Assembly (NCBI RefSeq): GCF_015356855.1
Contig: NZ_ARXR01000024.1
Coordinates: 1 to 43,379, forward strand
From: Alloalcanivorax venustensis ISO4
GTDB taxonomy: Bacteria > Pseudomonadota > Gammaproteobacteria > Pseudomonadales > Alcanivoracaceae
Reading direction: 5' to 3'
Length of the DNA: 43,379 nt
Shown: positions 23,728 through 31,352 of the stretch, piece by piece
Numbering within the stretch: the stretch's first letter is position 1
How the letters are laid out: every line of letters begins with the position of its first letter
The notes under the pieces: generated by a model
Database searches by the model: none
The model's input: only the letters and a program-made list of their open reading frames with translations
Told to the model about the DNA's origin: nothing
Program-made: the position numbers and the translations under genes

Positions 23728-24909
23728 ATGAATCCCGATCTGGAACGCCTGCATCCGTATCCGTTCGAGAAGCTGGGCACGTTGTTCGCCGACCTGCCCG
23801 CCAGTGACAAAAGCCCGGTGGCGTTTTCCATCGGCGAACCGCAACACCCGGCGCCGGATTTCGTGCAGCAGGCGCTCCGCGACAATACCGCCCTGCTCGC
23901 CAAGTACCCGGGCACCGCCGGCCTGCCGGAGCTGCGCGAAGCCATCGCCGGCTGGCTGACCCGGCGCTTCAAGTTGCAGCAGGTCAGCAGCGACCACCAG
24001 GTGCTGCCGGTGAACGGCACCCGCGAGGCGCTGTTCGCGTTCACCCAGGCGATGCTGGACCGTCAGCGCAGCCCGCTGGTGCTGATGCCCAACCCCTTCT
24101 ATCAAATCTATGAAGGCGCCGCCCTGCTCGGCGGCGGCGAGCCGGTGTATTTGCCCTGCACCGACGCCACCGGCCTGCAACCGGACTTCGACGCCGTCGA
24201 TGAAAGCACCTGGCTGCGCACCCAGGTGCTGTTTATCTGCACGCCGGGCAACCCCACCGGCGCCACCCTGAGCAGCGCACAGCTCAAGGCACTGATCGAC
24301 CTGGCGGACAAGTACGACTTCGTGATCGCATCCGACGAATGTTATTCGGAAATCTACCGCGAGCGCGCCCCCGCCGGTCTGCTGCAGGCCTGCGCGGAAT
24401 TGGGCCGCCATGACTACCGCCGCTGCGTGGTGTTCCATTCGCTGTCCAAGCGTTCCAACCTGCCCGGCCTGCGCTCCGGCTTCGTCGCCGGCGACGCGGA
24501 AATCCTGCGCCGCTTCCTGCGCTACCGCACCTACCACGGCTGCGCCATGCCCAACCATCACCAGGTGGCGAGCATCGCCGCCTGGAACGACGAAGAGCAT
24601 GTGCGCGCCAACCGTGCTCTGTACGCGAGCAAGTTCGACGCCGTACTGGACATTCTCGGCGAGCCGCTTAAGGTTAGCGCCCCGGACGCGGGCTTCTACC
24701 TGTGGCCCAAAACCCCGGTGGACGATGAAACCTTCGCCCGCCGCCTCAAGTCCGAAGAGAACGTGACCGTACTGCCCGGGCGCTATCTGTCGCGCACCGT
24801 GCAGGGCCGCAACCCCGGCAAGAACCGGGTGCGAATGGCGCTGGTCGCGGAACTGGATCAGTGCGTGGAAGGCGCCAAGCGCATCCGCGCCCTGATCGAA
24901 CGTCTGTAA
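23728..24909 (+). CDS. dapC: Succinyldiaminopimelate transaminase
   Basis: DapC is a fold-type I PLP aminotransferase that forms N-succinyl-LL-2,6-diaminopimelate on the way to lysine and peptidoglycan. The product is 393 residues. FSIGEPQHPAPDFV, VNGTREALFAF, ICTPGNPTGA, ASDECYSEIY and SLSKRSNLPGLRSGF (Schiff-base Lys241) are the aminotransferase landmarks. The specific assignment as DapC rather than another class I/II aminotransferase rests on the neighbouring dapD and dapE. AAGGAA lies 5 bases before the chosen ATG; longer in-frame readings overlap glnD. Confidence 0.93.
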   Translation: MNPDLERLHPYPFEKLGTLFADLPASDKSPVAFSIGEPQHPAPDFVQQALRDNTALLAKYPGTAGLPELREAIAGWLTRRFKLQQVSSDHQVLPVNGTREALFAFTQAMLDRQRSPLVLMPNPFYQIYEGAALLGGGEPVYLPCTDATGLQPDFDAVDESTWLRTQVLFICTPGNPTGATLSSAQLKALIDLADKYDFVIASDECYSEIYRERAPAGLLQACAELGRHDYRRCVVFHSLSKRSNLPGLRSGFVAGDAEILRRFLRYRTYHGCAMPNHHQVASIAAWNDEEHVRANRALYASKFDAVLDILGEPLKVSAPDAGFYLWPKTPVDDETFARRLKSEENVTVLPGRYLSRTVQGRNPGKNRVRMALVAELDQCVEGAKRIRALIERL

Positions 24910-24933
24910 ACGTGCCCCAGGAGGAAGGACCCC

Positions 24934-25281
24934 ATGGCGATAACCGTCTACGGCATCAAGAACTGCGACACCATGAAGAAGGCTCTGAAATGGCTCGACG
25001 AACAGGGCCTGGAGTATCATTTTCACGACTATAAAAAGGACGGCGTGCCCGAAGCCCAGCTGCGACGCTGGATCGACGCCCTGGGCTGGGAAACCGTGAT
25101 CAACCGGCGCGGCACCACCTGGCGCAAGCTCGATCAGAGCACCCGCGACAACATGGACGCGGAAAGCGCGGTGGCCGCGGCACAGGACAATCCGTCCCTG
25201 ATCAAACGCCCGATTCTGCACAGCGACAACATTATCGAAGCCGGCTTTGAAGAGGGCCGCTGGAAAACACTGCTGGGCTGA
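24934..25281 (+). CDS. ArsC/Spx-family thioredoxin-fold protein (YffB-like)
   Basis: The 115-residue protein belongs to the ArsC/Spx/YffB family with a thioredoxin-like fold. The N-terminal motif VYGIKNCDTMKKALKWL has a single active-site-position Cys (about residue 11) with no CxxC partner, as in YffB, and KRPILHSD near residue 90 is the other family hallmark. Its substrate is unknown; YffB proteins have been suggested to act on glutathione or in arsenate-like reduction, without a settled role. It has a strong AGGAGG site and lies between dapC and dapD, a context seen in other gammaproteobacteria, probably in one transcript. Confidence 0.88.
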   Translation: MAITVYGIKNCDTMKKALKWLDEQGLEYHFHDYKKDGVPEAQLRRWIDALGWETVINRRGTTWRKLDQSTRDNMDAESAVAAAQDNPSLIKRPILHSDNIIEAGFEEGRWKTLLG

Positions 25282-25320
25282 GCCACCGGCTCCGCCGCAC
25301 CGAATGACAGAGAGGCAAAC

Positions 25321-26355
25321 ATGAGCAATATTTTCGCAATGGCACTGGGCTGCGGCAGCAAGAACCGCGACGACCAATGGCTGGAATTGTTCTACCCGGA
25401 CCCGGTGATCAACCCGGACAGCAAGCTGGTGGACGTGGTCAGCGAGGAAGTCGGCTATGAAGGCGGCAACGCGGCCCTGGAACTGACCCACCGTCAGATC
25501 CAGCACCTCGCCCGGGAATGGCGCGAGGCCGGCTTTGAACATGAGGCCAGCTACGCGGTGGCGTTCCAGGAATCCGAGCGCCCGGTGGTGCTGACCATTC
25601 TGGAAAGCGACGCGGAGCCGGCCTCCACCCCGGAAGCCTACCTCAAGCTGCACCTGCTCTCTCACCGCCTGGTGCGCCCCCACGGCGTGGTACTCAGCGG
25701 TATTTTCCCGCTGCTGCCCAACGTGGCCTGGACCAACGAAGGCGCCGTGGACCTGAACGAACTGCCCGAGCGTCAGCTTCTCGCCCGCCTTAACGGCAAG
25801 GTGCTGGAAGTGAACAGCGTGGACAAGTTCCCCAAGATGACCGACTACGTGGTGCCCGCCGGCGTGCGCATCGCCGACACCGCCCGCGTGCGTCTGGGCG
25901 CCTATGTGGGTGAAGGCACCACTGTCATGCACGAAGGCTTTATCAACTTTAACGCCGGCACCGAAGGGCCGGGCATGATCGAAGGCCGCATCTCCGCAGG
26001 TGTGTTCGTCGGCAAGGGCTCCGACCTGGGCGGCAGCTCCTCCACCATGGGCACCCTGTCCGGCGGCGGTAACATCGTGATTTCCCTGGGCGAGAACTGC
26101 CTGCTCGGCGCCAACGCCGGCACCGGCATTCCGCTGGGCGACCGCTGCACCATCGAAGCGGGCCTGTATATCACCGCCGGCACCAAGGTGGAAGTGCTGG
26201 ACCAGAATGGGGAAGTGGCGGACACCGTCAAGGCCCGCGACCTGGCCGGCCAGTCCGATCTGCTGTTCCGCCGCAACTCAGTGAACGGCGCGGTGCAGTG
26301 CCAGACCAACAAAACCGCCGTGGCGCTCAACGAAGAGCTGCATAAACACAACTAA
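25321..26355 (+). CDS. dapD: 2,3,4,5-tetrahydropyridine-2,6-dicarboxylate N-succinyltransferase
   Basis: DapD transfers succinyl from succinyl-CoA to tetrahydrodipicolinate, opening the succinylase branch of diaminopimelate synthesis. At 344 residues it is the long form found in Pseudomonas and relatives rather than the 274-residue E. coli form. A unique N-terminal domain is followed by a left-handed beta-helix with hexapeptide repeats ([55 protein letters not shown]). GAGAGGC lies shortly before the ATG. It is followed 13 bp later by dapE. Confidence 0.96.
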   Translation: MSNIFAMALGCGSKNRDDQWLELFYPDPVINPDSKLVDVVSEEVGYEGGNAALELTHRQIQHLAREWREAGFEHEASYAVAFQESERPVVLTILESDAEPASTPEAYLKLHLLSHRLVRPHGVVLSGIFPLLPNVAWTNEGAVDLNELPERQLLARLNGKVLEVNSVDKFPKMTDYVVPAGVRIADTARVRLGAYVGEGTTVMHEGFINFNAGTEGPGMIEGRISAGVFVGKGSDLGGSSSTMGTLSGGGNIVISLGENCLLGANAGTGIPLGDRCTIEAGLYITAGTKVEVLDQNGEVADTVKARDLAGQSDLLFRRNSVNGAVQCQTNKTAVALNEELHKHN

Positions 26356-26368
26356 AACCGGAGTGTCC

Positions 26369-27499
26369 GTGAGCAGAACCCTCGAGTACGCCAAGGAACT
26401 GATTCGCCGTCCGTCGGTGACGCCGGAGGACGAAGGCTGTCAGGACTGGATGATCGAAAAGCTGGAGGCCCTGGGCTTCCAGTGTGAAACCCTGTGGTTC
26501 GAGGAAGTGCGTAACCTCTGGGCGCGGCGCGGCAGCGATGGCCCGCTGCTGGTGTTCGCCGGGCACACCGACGTGGTGCCCACCGGAGACGCCGGCAAAT
26601 GGCGGTTTGATCCGTTCGTGCCCACCGAAGACGGCGACCTGCTCTACGGCCGCGGCGCGGCGGATATGAAAGGCTCCATCGCCGCTATGCTGGTGGCGGT
26701 GGAAGACTTTATCGCCGCCCACCCGGACCACCGCGGCAGCCTCGGCTTTCTGATCACCGCCGACGAGGAAGGCCCGTCAGTGAACGGCACCGTCAAGGTG
26801 GTGGAGACCCTGCAGGAACGCGACGAACACATCGACTACTGCCTGGTGGGCGAGCCCTCCTCCACGGACACGGTCGGGGACGTGATCAAGAACGGCCGGC
26901 GCGGCTCCCTGGGCGGCCTGCTCACGGTAAAAGGCGTGCAAGGCCACGTGGCCTACCCGCATCTGGCCCGCAACCCGGTGCACGAAGTGGCACCGGCCCT
27001 GACGGAGCTCGCGGCGGCGGAATGGGACCGGGGCAATGATTTCTTTCCGGCCACCAGCTTTCAGATCTCCAACATCAACGCCGGCACCGGGGCCACCAAT
27101 GTGATCCCCGGCGATTGCCAGGTGCTGTTCAATTTCCGCTTCTCCACCGAAGTCACCGATTTCGAACTGCGCCAGCGCACGGAAACCATTCTGCAAAGCC
27201 ACGGCCTGGATTATGAGATCGAGTGGAAGCTGTCCGGCCAGCCGTTCCTCACCGACCGCGGTGCCCTGGTGGACGCCACCGTGGCGGCGATCAAGGAACG
27301 CACCGGCGCCGACGCGCACCTGTCCACCGCCGGCGGCACCAGTGACGGCCGCTTTATCGCCCCCACCGGCGCTCAGGTGGTGGAGCTGGGTCCGGTCAAC
27401 GCCACCATCCACAAGGTGGACGAGCACACCTCCATCTCCGAACTGGACACGCTCACCGGTATCTACCAGGGCATCCTGAAAAACCTGCTCGCCGGGTAA
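26369..27499 (+). CDS. dapE: Succinyl-diaminopimelate desuccinylase
   Basis: DapE is a dinuclear zinc M20-family hydrolase that releases succinate from N-succinyl-LL-DAP. The product is 376 residues. Metal and catalytic motifs are visible: [11 protein letters not shown] (His), [11 protein letters not shown] (Asp), [12 protein letters not shown] (catalytic Glu then metal Glu), and [12 protein letters not shown] in the closing half. I choose GTG 26369 because GGAG lies 5 bases before it; an in-frame GTG at 26363 would overlap that site. The gene ends the dap cluster, 6 bp before a small convergent gene. Confidence 0.96.
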   Translation: MSRTLEYAKELIRRPSVTPEDEGCQDWMIEKLEALGFQCETLWFEEVRNLWARRGSDGPLLVFAGHTDVVPTGDAGKWRFDPFVPTEDGDLLYGRGAADMKGSIAAMLVAVEDFIAAHPDHRGSLGFLITADEEGPSVNGTVKVVETLQERDEHIDYCLVGEPSSTDTVGDVIKNGRRGSLGGLLTVKGVQGHVAYPHLARNPVHEVAPALTELAAAEWDRGNDFFPATSFQISNINAGTGATNVIPGDCQVLFNFRFSTEVTDFELRQRTETILQSHGLDYEIEWKLSGQPFLTDRGALVDATVAAIKERTGADAHLSTAGGTSDGRFIAPTGAQVVELGPVNATIHKVDEHTSISELDTLTGIYQGILKNLLAG

Positions 27500-27505
27500 C
27501 GCCCG

Positions 27506-27700
27506 CTACTTCGCGGGCCGGGTGCCCAGCACCACCAGATAGATCAGCCCGACAATCGGAATGAACGCGGCCACGAAACCGGCCGCGGCGGGCAGCAGCG
27601 GTTTCATGCCTTTGTTGCGCGCGATCATGAAACTCAGCAGCGTGCACACCACTACCCAGGCGCCGTAGAGCGGCAGCCACGCATTGATATCCTCGATCAT
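27506..27700 (-). CDS. Small two-helix membrane protein, function unknown
   Basis: A 64-residue protein with two predicted membrane helices: about 11-27 (LYGAWVVVCTLLSFMIA) and 38-58 (AAAGFVAAFIPIVGLIYLVVL), joined by a short basic loop (RNKGMK) and ending TRPAK. The basic loop suggests a hairpin with both ends outside. A textbook AGGAG lies 5 bases before the ATG, which is the main evidence that it is translated. I do not recognise the family. It is convergent with dapE (6-bp gap) and divergent from the aldehyde dehydrogenase. A GCCCGC/GCGGGC hairpin (27501-27518) spans the gene end without a U-tract. Confidence 0.75.
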   Translation of the reverse strand: MIEDINAWLPLYGAWVVVCTLLSFMIARNKGMKPLLPAAAGFVAAFIPIVGLIYLVVLGTRPAK

Positions 27701-27852
27701 CGTTTCTCCTTTTTTATCCGTCGGTCAGCATATCAAAGTTTGACAGCGGCGCCGCTCACAGCGGCGGCATCGCCATTCCCCGGGCCGGGGGCGTATGCTT
27801 CCATTATCGTTTGTCACCCACCCGTTTTATCGTCCATGGCCGGAGCCACGAG

Positions 27853-29427
27853 ATGACCGTCACCGATATCAACCCCGCCACCGGCGCCGCCGTGGCCGAG
27901 CTCAACGAAACCGATCTCGCCGGCATGCCCGAGCGCATGCAACGGGCCCGCGCCGCCCAGCGCCAGTGGGCGGCCAAGTCGTTCAAGGAACGGGCCCGCC
28001 ATATCGAGCTGATGCGCCGCTATATCGTCGACCGCGCCGAGGACCTGGCCGCCACCGTCAGTGACAGCAACGGCAAGACCCGCATCGACGCCCTGGCCAC
28101 GGAAGTGCTGCCCTGTGCCCTGGCGTGCAATTGGTACGCCAAAAATGCCGGCAAGGTGCTCGGCCCGCAAAAACGCGCCGCCGGCCACCTGCTGTTCGCC
28201 AACAAGCGCACCGAAGTGAGCCACCTGCCGCTGGGCGTGGTGGGCATCATCAGCCCCTGGAACTACCCGCTGTCGATCCCGTTCGGTGAAATCGTCATGG
28301 CGCTGATGGCCGGCAACGCGGTGCTGCTCAAGGTGGCCGCCGCCACCCCGGCGGTGGGCCGCGCCATCGAACGCATCCTGGACGCCGGCGAACTGCCGGA
28401 GGGGCTGTTCCAGCACATCGTCGGCTCAGGCTCCAAGGTGGCCACCGCCTTCTTCGAAAACGGCATCGACAAACTGTTCTTCACCGGCAGCGTGCCCGCC
28501 GGCAAGACCCTGATGGCCCAGGCCGCGCAGACGCTGACGCCGGTGTCCCTGGAACTGGGCGGCAACGACGCCATGATCGTGCTCGCCGACGCCGACCTGG
28601 AGCGCGCCACCAACGGCGCCGCCTGGGCCGGCTACCAGAACGCCGGCCAGAGCTGCGGCGGCGTGGAACGCATCTACGTGGAAGCCGCCGTCTACGACGA
28701 CTTCGTGGAACGGCTGGCGAAAAAGACCCGCGCCCTGCGCCACGGCCCCGGCCACGGCAAGGAGGTCACCGCCGACATCGGCAGCCTGACCACCGAGGGC
28801 CAGCTGCGCACCGTCCAGCAGCACCTGGAAGACGCCCTCGCCAAGGGCGCGCGTATCCAGGCCCAGTCACAACCGGTGGGCGACGTGGACAACGGCTTCT
28901 TCTTCCCCGCCACCCTGCTCACGGAGATGTCCGACGACATGCTCACCGTGTGCGAGGAGACCTTCGGCCCGATCCTGGCGGTGGAAAAAGTCGCCAACGC
29001 GGAACAGGCGCTGGAGAAAGCCAACCGCTCCAACCTGGCGCTCACCTCGTCAATCTGGACCGGCGACAACAAGCGCGGCCGGGAACTGGCGGCGCGCCTG
29101 GAAAGCGGCGTCACCACCATCAACGACCACCTCTACACCCACGGCCTGTCGGAAGCGCCCTGGGGCGGCTGGAAGGAATCCGGCATCGGCCGCACCCACG
29201 GCCCCGAAGGCCTGCTGGAAATGACCAACGCCAAGGTGATCAACTGGGACCTGCTGCCGGCCAAGCGCAACCTCTGGTGGTACCCGTTCGACCAGGCCAC
29301 CTACAAGGGCCTGCTCAACGCCCTGCGCTTCGCCTTCCCCACCGGCGTCGGCCAGTGGCTGGGCGCCAGCCTCAAGCTCACCCCCTTCCTGATCCGCAAG
29401 ATGTTCACCGGCTGGAAGGCGGACTAG
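27853..29427 (+). CDS. NAD(P)-dependent aldehyde dehydrogenase family protein
   Basis: The 524-residue protein belongs to the aldehyde dehydrogenase superfamily, oxidising an aldehyde to the acid. Visible landmarks are ISPWNYPLSIPFGEIV, FFTGSVPAGKTL, VSLELGGNDAMIV with general-base Glu234, NAGQSCGGVERIYV with nucleophile Cys268, and EETFGPILAVEKV. After the usual end (WGGWKESGIGRTHGPEGLLEM) come about 60 extra residues with aromatic and hydrophobic stretches (NLWWYPFDQATYKGLLNALRF), perhaps for membrane association. The substrate cannot be read from sequence; long-chain aldehydes would suit the presumed host. ATG 27853 is preferred, with GGAG 7 bases upstream, over TTG 27811. Confidence 0.9.
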   Translation: MTVTDINPATGAAVAELNETDLAGMPERMQRARAAQRQWAAKSFKERARHIELMRRYIVDRAEDLAATVSDSNGKTRIDALATEVLPCALACNWYAKNAGKVLGPQKRAAGHLLFANKRTEVSHLPLGVVGIISPWNYPLSIPFGEIVMALMAGNAVLLKVAAATPAVGRAIERILDAGELPEGLFQHIVGSGSKVATAFFENGIDKLFFTGSVPAGKTLMAQAAQTLTPVSLELGGNDAMIVLADADLERATNGAAWAGYQNAGQSCGGVERIYVEAAVYDDFVERLAKKTRALRHGPGHGKEVTADIGSLTTEGQLRTVQQHLEDALAKGARIQAQSQPVGDVDNGFFFPATLLTEMSDDMLTVCEETFGPILAVEKVANAEQALEKANRSNLALTSSIWTGDNKRGRELAARLESGVTTINDHLYTHGLSEAPWGGWKESGIGRTHGPEGLLEMTNAKVINWDLLPAKRNLWWYPFDQATYKGLLNALRFAFPTGVGQWLGASLKLTPFLIRKMFTGWKAD

Positions 29428-30302
29428 GTTTTGGGCAGGCGGCCTCCGGTGACCACCAGGAGGCCGCTGACCACGATCAAGGCGATACCGGTCCAGGTGA
29501 AAGCGTCCGGGAAATCGCCGAACACCAGCCAGCCCACCGTCACCGCGGACACCATCTCCATATAGCTGACCGGCGCGAGCGCCGGCGCCGGGGCGTATTC
29601 GAAGGCGCTGATAATCAGAAAGTGCGCCAGCGCGCCGACGCTGCCCATGATCAGCATCAGTCCCCAGCCCGCCAGATCCGGCGAGGTCCAGAACGGCGCC
29701 ACCACCAGGCTGAGCACGGCGAAGCCGAACACCGAGGTGTAGAACAGCGTCACCGAGGCGCGGCCGCTGCCGGACAACTGCCGGGTGGTGAGTTGGTATA
29801 AGCCGTAGGAGAGGCCAGCGGCCACGCCCAGCAGCGAGCCCCATTCAAACGCCGCCAGGCCGGGCCGGATCACCACCAGGGTGCCGGCGAAGCCGATCAT
29901 CACCGCCAGCCAGCGACGCGGCCCGGCGTGTTCGCCGAGCAGCCAGGGCGCCAGCGCGGTGCTCACCAGCGGGCCGATAAAGGCCAGCGCCAGCGCATTG
30001 GCCAGCGGCAGGAACGAGATGGCGCCGAAGTAGCACAGGGTGGTGGACAGCAGAAAGGCGCTGCGCAGCAGTTGCAGGCGGGGACGACGGGGTATCAGCT
30101 CGCGCAACGGCAGGCGCCACAACAGCAACGCGGCCAGCAGCGCGAAGTGGAACAGGTAGCGGGCCCAGGTGACCTGAACCACGTGGTACTCGGCGCTCAG
30201 GTATTTGGCCAGCCCGTCCATCACCGGCAGAATGCCCACGCCGAGGGCCATCAGGGCGACGCCCAGCAACGGGTGGGCGGCGGTTGCTCTCGTGATACTC
30301 AC
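29424..30302 (-). CDS. EamA-type (DMT superfamily) transporter
   Basis: A 292-residue integral membrane protein with about ten hydrophobic helices arranged as two EamA repeats, from HPLLGVALMALGVGILPVMDGLAKYL to TGIALIVVSGLLVVTGG. The substrate is unknown; relatives export metabolites or amino acids. The likely start is GTG 30300-30302, which overlaps the stop of the DyP peroxidase gene as GTGA, implying coupled translation. A longer in-frame reading to 30446 is peroxidase sequence out of frame. The stop codon overlaps the stop of the convergent aldehyde dehydrogenase within the palindrome CTAG (29424-29427). Confidence 0.88.
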   Translation of the reverse strand: MSITRATAAHPLLGVALMALGVGILPVMDGLAKYLSAEYHVVQVTWARYLFHFALLAALLLWRLPLRELIPRRPRLQLLRSAFLLSTTLCYFGAISFLPLANALALAFIGPLVSTALAPWLLGEHAGPRRWLAVMIGFAGTLVVIRPGLAAFEWGSLLGVAAGLSYGLYQLTTRQLSGSGRASVTLFYTSVFGFAVLSLVVAPFWTSPDLAGWGLMLIMGSVGALAHFLIISAFEYAPAPALAPVSYMEMVSAVTVGWLVFGDFPDAFTWTGIALIVVSGLLVVTGGRLPKT

Positions 30303-31168
30303 AGCGCGGCCAGCCACGCCCGCGTGGGCGCGTACCACCAGGACCCGGTGACCGGCTGGGTGAAGTCCAGCAGGCGGTCGCGGACGCCGTCGTCGGTCAG
30401 ACCGTACATGCGGCGCAGCAGATAGTCGAAGCGGTCCAGTTCGCAACTGAACGCGATGAAATAGAGCCCGTATTCGGTGGTGTTGCCGTAGGGCACGGAG
30501 CGCCGCCAGATCTTCTGCGGCACGCCATGACGATCCACATCGGTGCGCCCCACATGGGCGTTGGCGGGCATGCGCTCGTCGTCGAATTCCACCGCGTCCG
30601 CCTTGGTGCGGCCGAACACGTTCTCCTGCTCCGCTTCCGGCAATTTATGGAAGTCCTCGAGACCGGTATGCACCCATTTCTGGGTCAGCACCCAGCTGCC
30701 GCCGGCCGCCGGGTGCGGCTCGGGGATGATGGCCGCCTCCTTGGCGCGCTCGCCCTCCGGGTTGCCGATGCCGTCGACGAAGCCGGACAGGTCACGCAGG
30801 TCGTGGTAAACGAACGCCTGCACTTCCAGTTGCAGATCCAGCTCCCGCGCCAACAGCCGGTGCACCCGCAGGCCGGCATCGAACAGCGCGCTGCGGTTGT
30901 CCGCCTGAATCCAGATCAGCAGGTCGCCCTGGGTAGCGGGCACCATGCCCTCCAGGGAGAACGGCGGAAAGTCGAAGCCCTCGCCGAGGCGGTCCCACAG
31001 CCCCGGGCCGAACGCCATCAGCACCGGGGTGCGTTCCCCGGCCACCGCCAGCGCCTCGCGCAGGGCGGCGCGCACCGCTTCAACCGAATGGCCGCCCCCC
31101 AGGGCGAATTCCAGGAACAAATGCTCGGTGAAACTGCGGTCGAAAATACCGGCCTGATGCTCGGACAC
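30299..31168 (-). CDS. DyP-type heme peroxidase (YfeX-like)
   Basis: A 289-residue dye-decolourising peroxidase, similar in length to E. coli YfeX (299). The signature GFVDGIGNP holds the distal Asp (D132); HVGRTD supplies the likely proximal heme ligand (H205), and RRSVPYG the distal Arg. No signal peptide or Tat motif is visible, so it is probably cytoplasmic. The physiological substrate is unknown. I choose GTG 31166-31168 because AGAGGA lies 8 bases upstream and no in-frame ATG fits. On the minus strand a TACAAT box (31209-31204) about 40 bases before the start is a plausible -10. It is coupled to the downstream EamA transporter. Confidence 0.92.
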   Translation of the reverse strand: MSEHQAGIFDRSFTEHLFLEFALGGGHSVEAVRAALREALAVAGERTPVLMAFGPGLWDRLGEGFDFPPFSLEGMVPATQGDLLIWIQADNRSALFDAGLRVHRLLARELDLQLEVQAFVYHDLRDLSGFVDGIGNPEGERAKEAAIIPEPHPAAGGSWVLTQKWVHTGLEDFHKLPEAEQENVFGRTKADAVEFDDERMPANAHVGRTDVDRHGVPQKIWRRSVPYGNTTEYGLYFIAFSCELDRFDYLLRRMYGLTDDGVRDRLLDFTQPVTGSWWYAPTRAWLAAL

Positions 31169-31352
31169 GTTGGACTTCCTCTGCAAGCAATGGAAAGACC
31201 GTGATTGTAGCAACATCCCGGGCCCCGGACAGGGGCCACACCGGCACCGCTCAGGCGTTCGACGGACGGTAACATCTTGCAATATCCGGTTATGTCCGGG
31301 GGCCCGCCCTTTAGGTAGAATTCACAAACCTTTTCCCACAGTTTCGGCCCTT

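Noticed and set aside
27501-27518. GCCCGC/GCGGGC hairpin between dapE and the small gene as a terminator
   Set aside because: The stem is only 6 bp and no U-tract follows on either strand.
31170-31352. Upstream extension of plsB to 31170
   Set aside because: The added 61 residues do not resemble PlsB and would fill the divergent promoter region with the peroxidase gene.
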